From Gammaproteobacteria bacterium (lineage in GTDB: Bacteria; Pseudomonadota; Gammaproteobacteria; Steroidobacterales; Steroidobacteraceae), in assembly GCA_030040235.1 (NCBI GenBank), contig JASHUC010000295.1:1-7669 (forward strand): 7,669 nt of DNA. The letters run 5' to 3'. The notes below the pieces were generated by a model. The model made no database searches. It was not told the origin of the DNA and saw only the letters and a list, made by a program, of their open reading frames with translations. Below, in pieces: positions 5,794 through 7,669 of this stretch. Numbering within the stretch: the first letter of the stretch is position 1; each line of letters begins with the position of its first letter. The translations under genes and the position numbers were made by a program.

Positions 5794-7017
5794 ATGGCAC
5801 TCACCCGCTCCCCCATGCGCATCGCATGCGCCGCATTGCTTGCCATCGGGCTCACCGCTTGTTCGCTCTTCGGTGCGCCGTGGACCGCGCATCGCAAGCC
5901 CGCTCCACCCCCCCCGCCGCCGCCACCACCGGCCGCCGCGCTGCCGGTCGCGACGCAGAAGTTCGAGATCGACGCCCAAGGCGATGACGTGCTCGGCCTG
6001 GTGCAGATCACGAAGACCACCAAGGAAGACACGCTCACCGATATTGCACGGCGTTTCAACGTGGGCTACGAGGAGATCTCGCGCGCCAATCCAGGCGTCG
6101 ATGTCTGGCTCCCCGGTGCAGGTCGCGAAGTGGTCGTGCCGACACAATTCGTGCTGCCCGATGCCCCCCACGAGGGCATCGTCGTCAATATCGCCGCGAT
6201 GCGGCTCTACTACTTTCCCCCGCGCAAGGAGGACGAGCGGCAGATCGTCTACACCTACCCGATCGGCATCGGCCGAGTCGGCTGGCGAACTCCCGGCGGG
6301 GTCACCAAGGTCGTGCGCAAGGCGAAGGATCCGGTCTGGAGGCCGCCGCACGACATCATCAAGGAGCATCGCGAGGACGGTGACAATCTACCGGCCGTCG
6401 TGGGGCCCGGCCCCGACAATCCGCTCGGCAATCGTGCGCTCTATCTGGGGTGGCCCGAATACCTGATCCACGGCACGAACAAGCCGGTCGGCGTCGGCAT
6501 GCGCGTGAGTCACGGGTGCATGCACCTGTATCCCGAGGACATCCTGCAACTCTACGACATGGTGCCGATCGGTACGCGGGTGCGCGTGGTGAATCAGCCG
6601 TTCGTGTTCGGCTGGCACCAGGGGCAGCTTTACATGCAGGCTTTCGGCTCGCTCGAGGACGACCGGCGCCACTGGCAGGACGCCGAGCAGCGGCTGCTCA
6701 CGAAGGCACTCGGTGCCGACGTGCAGGCCGAGCTCAAGCGGCGCGGCGAGGCGGTGGACTGGAATCTCGTCAAGCAGCTTGCCGACAACCCGCGCGGCGT
6801 GCCGGTCGCCGTCACCGAGGCGAACGCGAGCATCGAGCAGGTGCTCGCGAATGCTCCGCGGGTGCAGAACCGGATTCCCGACGGGGCAACCTGGGACGGC
6901 AAGACCGATCTTCCGATGGACGAGAAGACCTATCAGCAGATCCTCACCGAGATCCAGGGAACGCAGACCGCCGAATCGCCGCAGCATGCGAGCGGCGAGC
7001 ACAAGACCGGCACCTGA
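5794..7017 (+). CDS. L,D-transpeptidase (YkuD domain) lipoprotein with LysM-like region
   Basis: A 407-residue envelope enzyme of the ErfK/YbiS type, which forms peptidoglycan 3-3 crosslinks or attaches proteins to peptidoglycan. Residues 1-22 are a lipoprotein signal peptide ending in the lipobox LTAC (Cys23), so it should be membrane-anchored and face the periplasm. A Pro/Ala linker follows (36-49, nine consecutive prolines at 38-46). Then comes a LysM-like segment (about 68-118, TLTDIARRFNVGYEEISRAN). The YkuD catalytic domain spans about 128-267, with the conserved HGT (226-228) and the nucleophile block SHGCMH (Cys242). The charged C-terminal extension (270-407) is of unknown role and longer than I expect for the family. 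The ATG at 5794 lies 8 nt after the -10; the internal ATG at 5815 gives a shorter but still complete signal peptide (MRIACAALLAIGLTAC). It stands between a strong upstream terminator and the sheath gene, so is likely its own unit. Confidence 0.94.
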   Translation: MALTRSPMRIACAALLAIGLTACSLFGAPWTAHRKPAPPPPPPPPPAAALPVATQKFEIDAQGDDVLGLVQITKTTKEDTLTDIARRFNVGYEEISRANPGVDVWLPGAGREVVVPTQFVLPDAPHEGIVVNIAAMRLYYFPPRKEDERQIVYTYPIGIGRVGWRTPGGVTKVVRKAKDPVWRPPHDIIKEHREDGDNLPAVVGPGPDNPLGNRALYLGWPEYLIHGTNKPVGVGMRVSHGCMHLYPEDILQLYDMVPIGTRVRVVNQPFVFGWHQGQLYMQAFGSLEDDRRHWQDAEQRLLTKALGADVQAELKRRGEAVDWNLVKQLADNPRGVPVAVTEANASIEQVLANAPRVQNRIPDGATWDGKTDLPMDEKTYQQILTEIQGTQTAESPQHASGEHKTGT

Positions 7018-7044
7018 ACGGACCCGAGCCCGGCACGCGCTTTC

Positions 7045-7053
7045 TGCTAGAGT
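7045..7053 (+). promoter_or_regulatory. candidate extended -10 promoter of the tail sheath gene
   Basis: TGCTAGAGT (7045-7053) combines a TG extension with TAGAGT, four of six matches to TATAAT. No acceptable -35 is found 16-18 nt upstream. A start near 7060 would give a leader of about 53 nt. It lies in the 95-nt gap after the transpeptidase stop, where no intrinsic terminator is visible, so read-through from the transpeptidase is also possible. Confidence 0.4.
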
Positions 7054-7097
7054 CGCCCCCGCAGCTGGAACAACGATCACCGGGCCGAGGGGAACCC

Positions 7098-7107
7098 AGG
7101 GGAGAGG
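7098..7107 (+). promoter_or_regulatory. strong ribosome binding site fixing the TTG start of the sheath gene
   Basis: AGGGGAGAGG, a purine run with a GGAG core, ends 5 nt before TTG at 7113. It is the best Shine-Dalgarno in the window and favours the TTG over the in-frame ATG at 7137. A second AGGGGA lies 10 nt upstream (7088-7093). C-rich bases at 7056-7060 could pair with either and mask the site. Confidence 0.7.
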
Positions 7108-7112
7108 TTGCG

Positions 7113-7669
7113 TTGGCCGAGCACGGCAGCGCCGGCATGCCGATTGCCGCGGAGCCGCCTGGCGTGCGCACCATCGTGCGCGCGCCGACGGGCATCACCG
7201 CATTCGTGGGTCGCACGCTCAAGGGTCCGCTCGATAGACCCGTCCGCGTCGCGAGCTTCGGCGACTTCCAGCGCACTTTCGGAGGGCTGTGGCAGCCCTC
7301 GACGCTTTCGTACGCGATCGAGCAGTACTTCGAAAGCGGGGGGCAGCAGGCGATCGTGGTGCGCGTCGCGAACGGCGCGAAGCCGCCCACATTGTCACTG
7401 CCTGCCGCAGGCTCCGCGCTCAATCTGGCCGGCCTGAACCCGGGGTCGCGGGAATACCTGCGGGCCTCGGTCGATTACGACGGCGTCGCGGTCACGGACG
7501 TGGACCGCTTCAATCTCGTGGTGCAGCGGGTGCGCATGCCCGGATCGGAACAGATCGAGGATCAGGAGATCTTCCGCGAGATCTCGATCGAGCACGTGCG
7601 TGATCTGCTCCCCGAATCGCGCATCGTGCGGATCGACGGTCCGGTTCCGCCTGGGCGGCCCGATCCCAC
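7113..7669 (+). CDS. contractile tail sheath protein, N-terminal part (cut by the window edge)
   Basis: The first 185 codons of a sheath protein of the phage tail sheath / contractile injection system family, the outer tube that contracts to drive the inner tube into a target. The opening is typical: EPPGVRTIVRAPTGITAFVGR (14-34), then a GPL block (38-40) and the SFGDFQRTFGG segment (48-58). LSYAIEQYFESGGQQAIVVRV (65-85) is the conserved strand-helix region preceding the core. The segment DYDGVAVTDVDRFNLVVQRVR (121-141) begins an inserted beta-rich domain that I associate with sheaths of extracellular contractile injection systems, though phage tails share it. Sheaths usually run 350-700 residues, so at least half is missing. 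TTG at 7113 is taken as start because of the strong ribosome binding site; ATG at 7137 is the alternative. Nothing upstream looks phage-derived, so the locus border is probably here. Prophage, tailocin and injection-system origin cannot be separated from this fragment. Confidence 0.9.
   Translation, partial: MAEHGSAGMPIAAEPPGVRTIVRAPTGITAFVGRTLKGPLDRPVRVASFGDFQRTFGGLWQPSTLSYAIEQYFESGGQQAIVVRVANGAKPPTLSLPAAGSALNLAGLNPGSREYLRASVDYDGVAVTDVDRFNLVVQRVRMPGSEQIEDQEIFREISIEHVRDLLPESRIVRIDGPVPPGRPDP

Noticed and set aside
5898..5940. Trinucleotide CCG/CCA repeat as a microsatellite array
   Set aside because: The copies are few and imperfect and simply encode the proline linker; only the eight-C run is worth noting.
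5698..6369. 223-codon minus-strand frame opposite the transpeptidase
   Set aside because: It would read through the strong terminator hairpin and is antisense to the lipobox and LysM-like regions, which are clearly coding on the plus strand.

Overview
The window is GC-rich, tightly packed bacterial DNA. A GreB-type cleavage factor, a biosynthetic SpeA arginine decarboxylase and a two-domain mercaptopyruvate sulfurtransferase point to Pseudomonadota, most likely a high-GC gamma- or betaproteobacterium. I cannot name the genus. Many starts lack a clear Shine-Dalgarno sequence and sit just behind a -10-like element, so some mRNAs may be leaderless or have very short leaders.

Left part (1-2699, minus strand): sseA-like sulfurtransferase, then speA, which runs off the left edge and lacks about its last 50 codons. 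A weak terminator hairpin at the end of the sulfurtransferase gene runs directly into a strong extended -10 for speA.

Centre (2727-4826, plus strand): a glutathione S-transferase family gene followed after 15 nt by hss, a homospermidine synthase. This pair diverges from the sulfurtransferase gene, with only 27 nt between the two start codons. SpeA (arginine to agmatine) and Hss (putrescine to homospermidine) suggest an arginine-derived route to homospermidine. The intermediate agmatine-to-putrescine step is not in this window.

Right of centre (4846-5749): greB on the minus strand, convergent with hss. Divergent from greB lies a 66-codon gene of unknown function. It ends in a run of hairpins closed by a textbook intrinsic terminator (5720-5749).

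Right end (5771-7669, plus strand): a lipoprotein L,D-transpeptidase with a LysM-like region and a YkuD catalytic domain. It is followed by the first 185 codons of a contractile tail sheath protein that runs off the right edge. The sheath gene has its own leader and a strong ribosome binding site. It probably marks the left border of a phage-tail-like particle locus (extracellular contractile injection system, tailocin or prophage), which is the most promising place to extend the sequence. No tRNA, rRNA, CRISPR array, integrase or insertion sequence is visible. No stretch longer than 300 nt lacks a gene.
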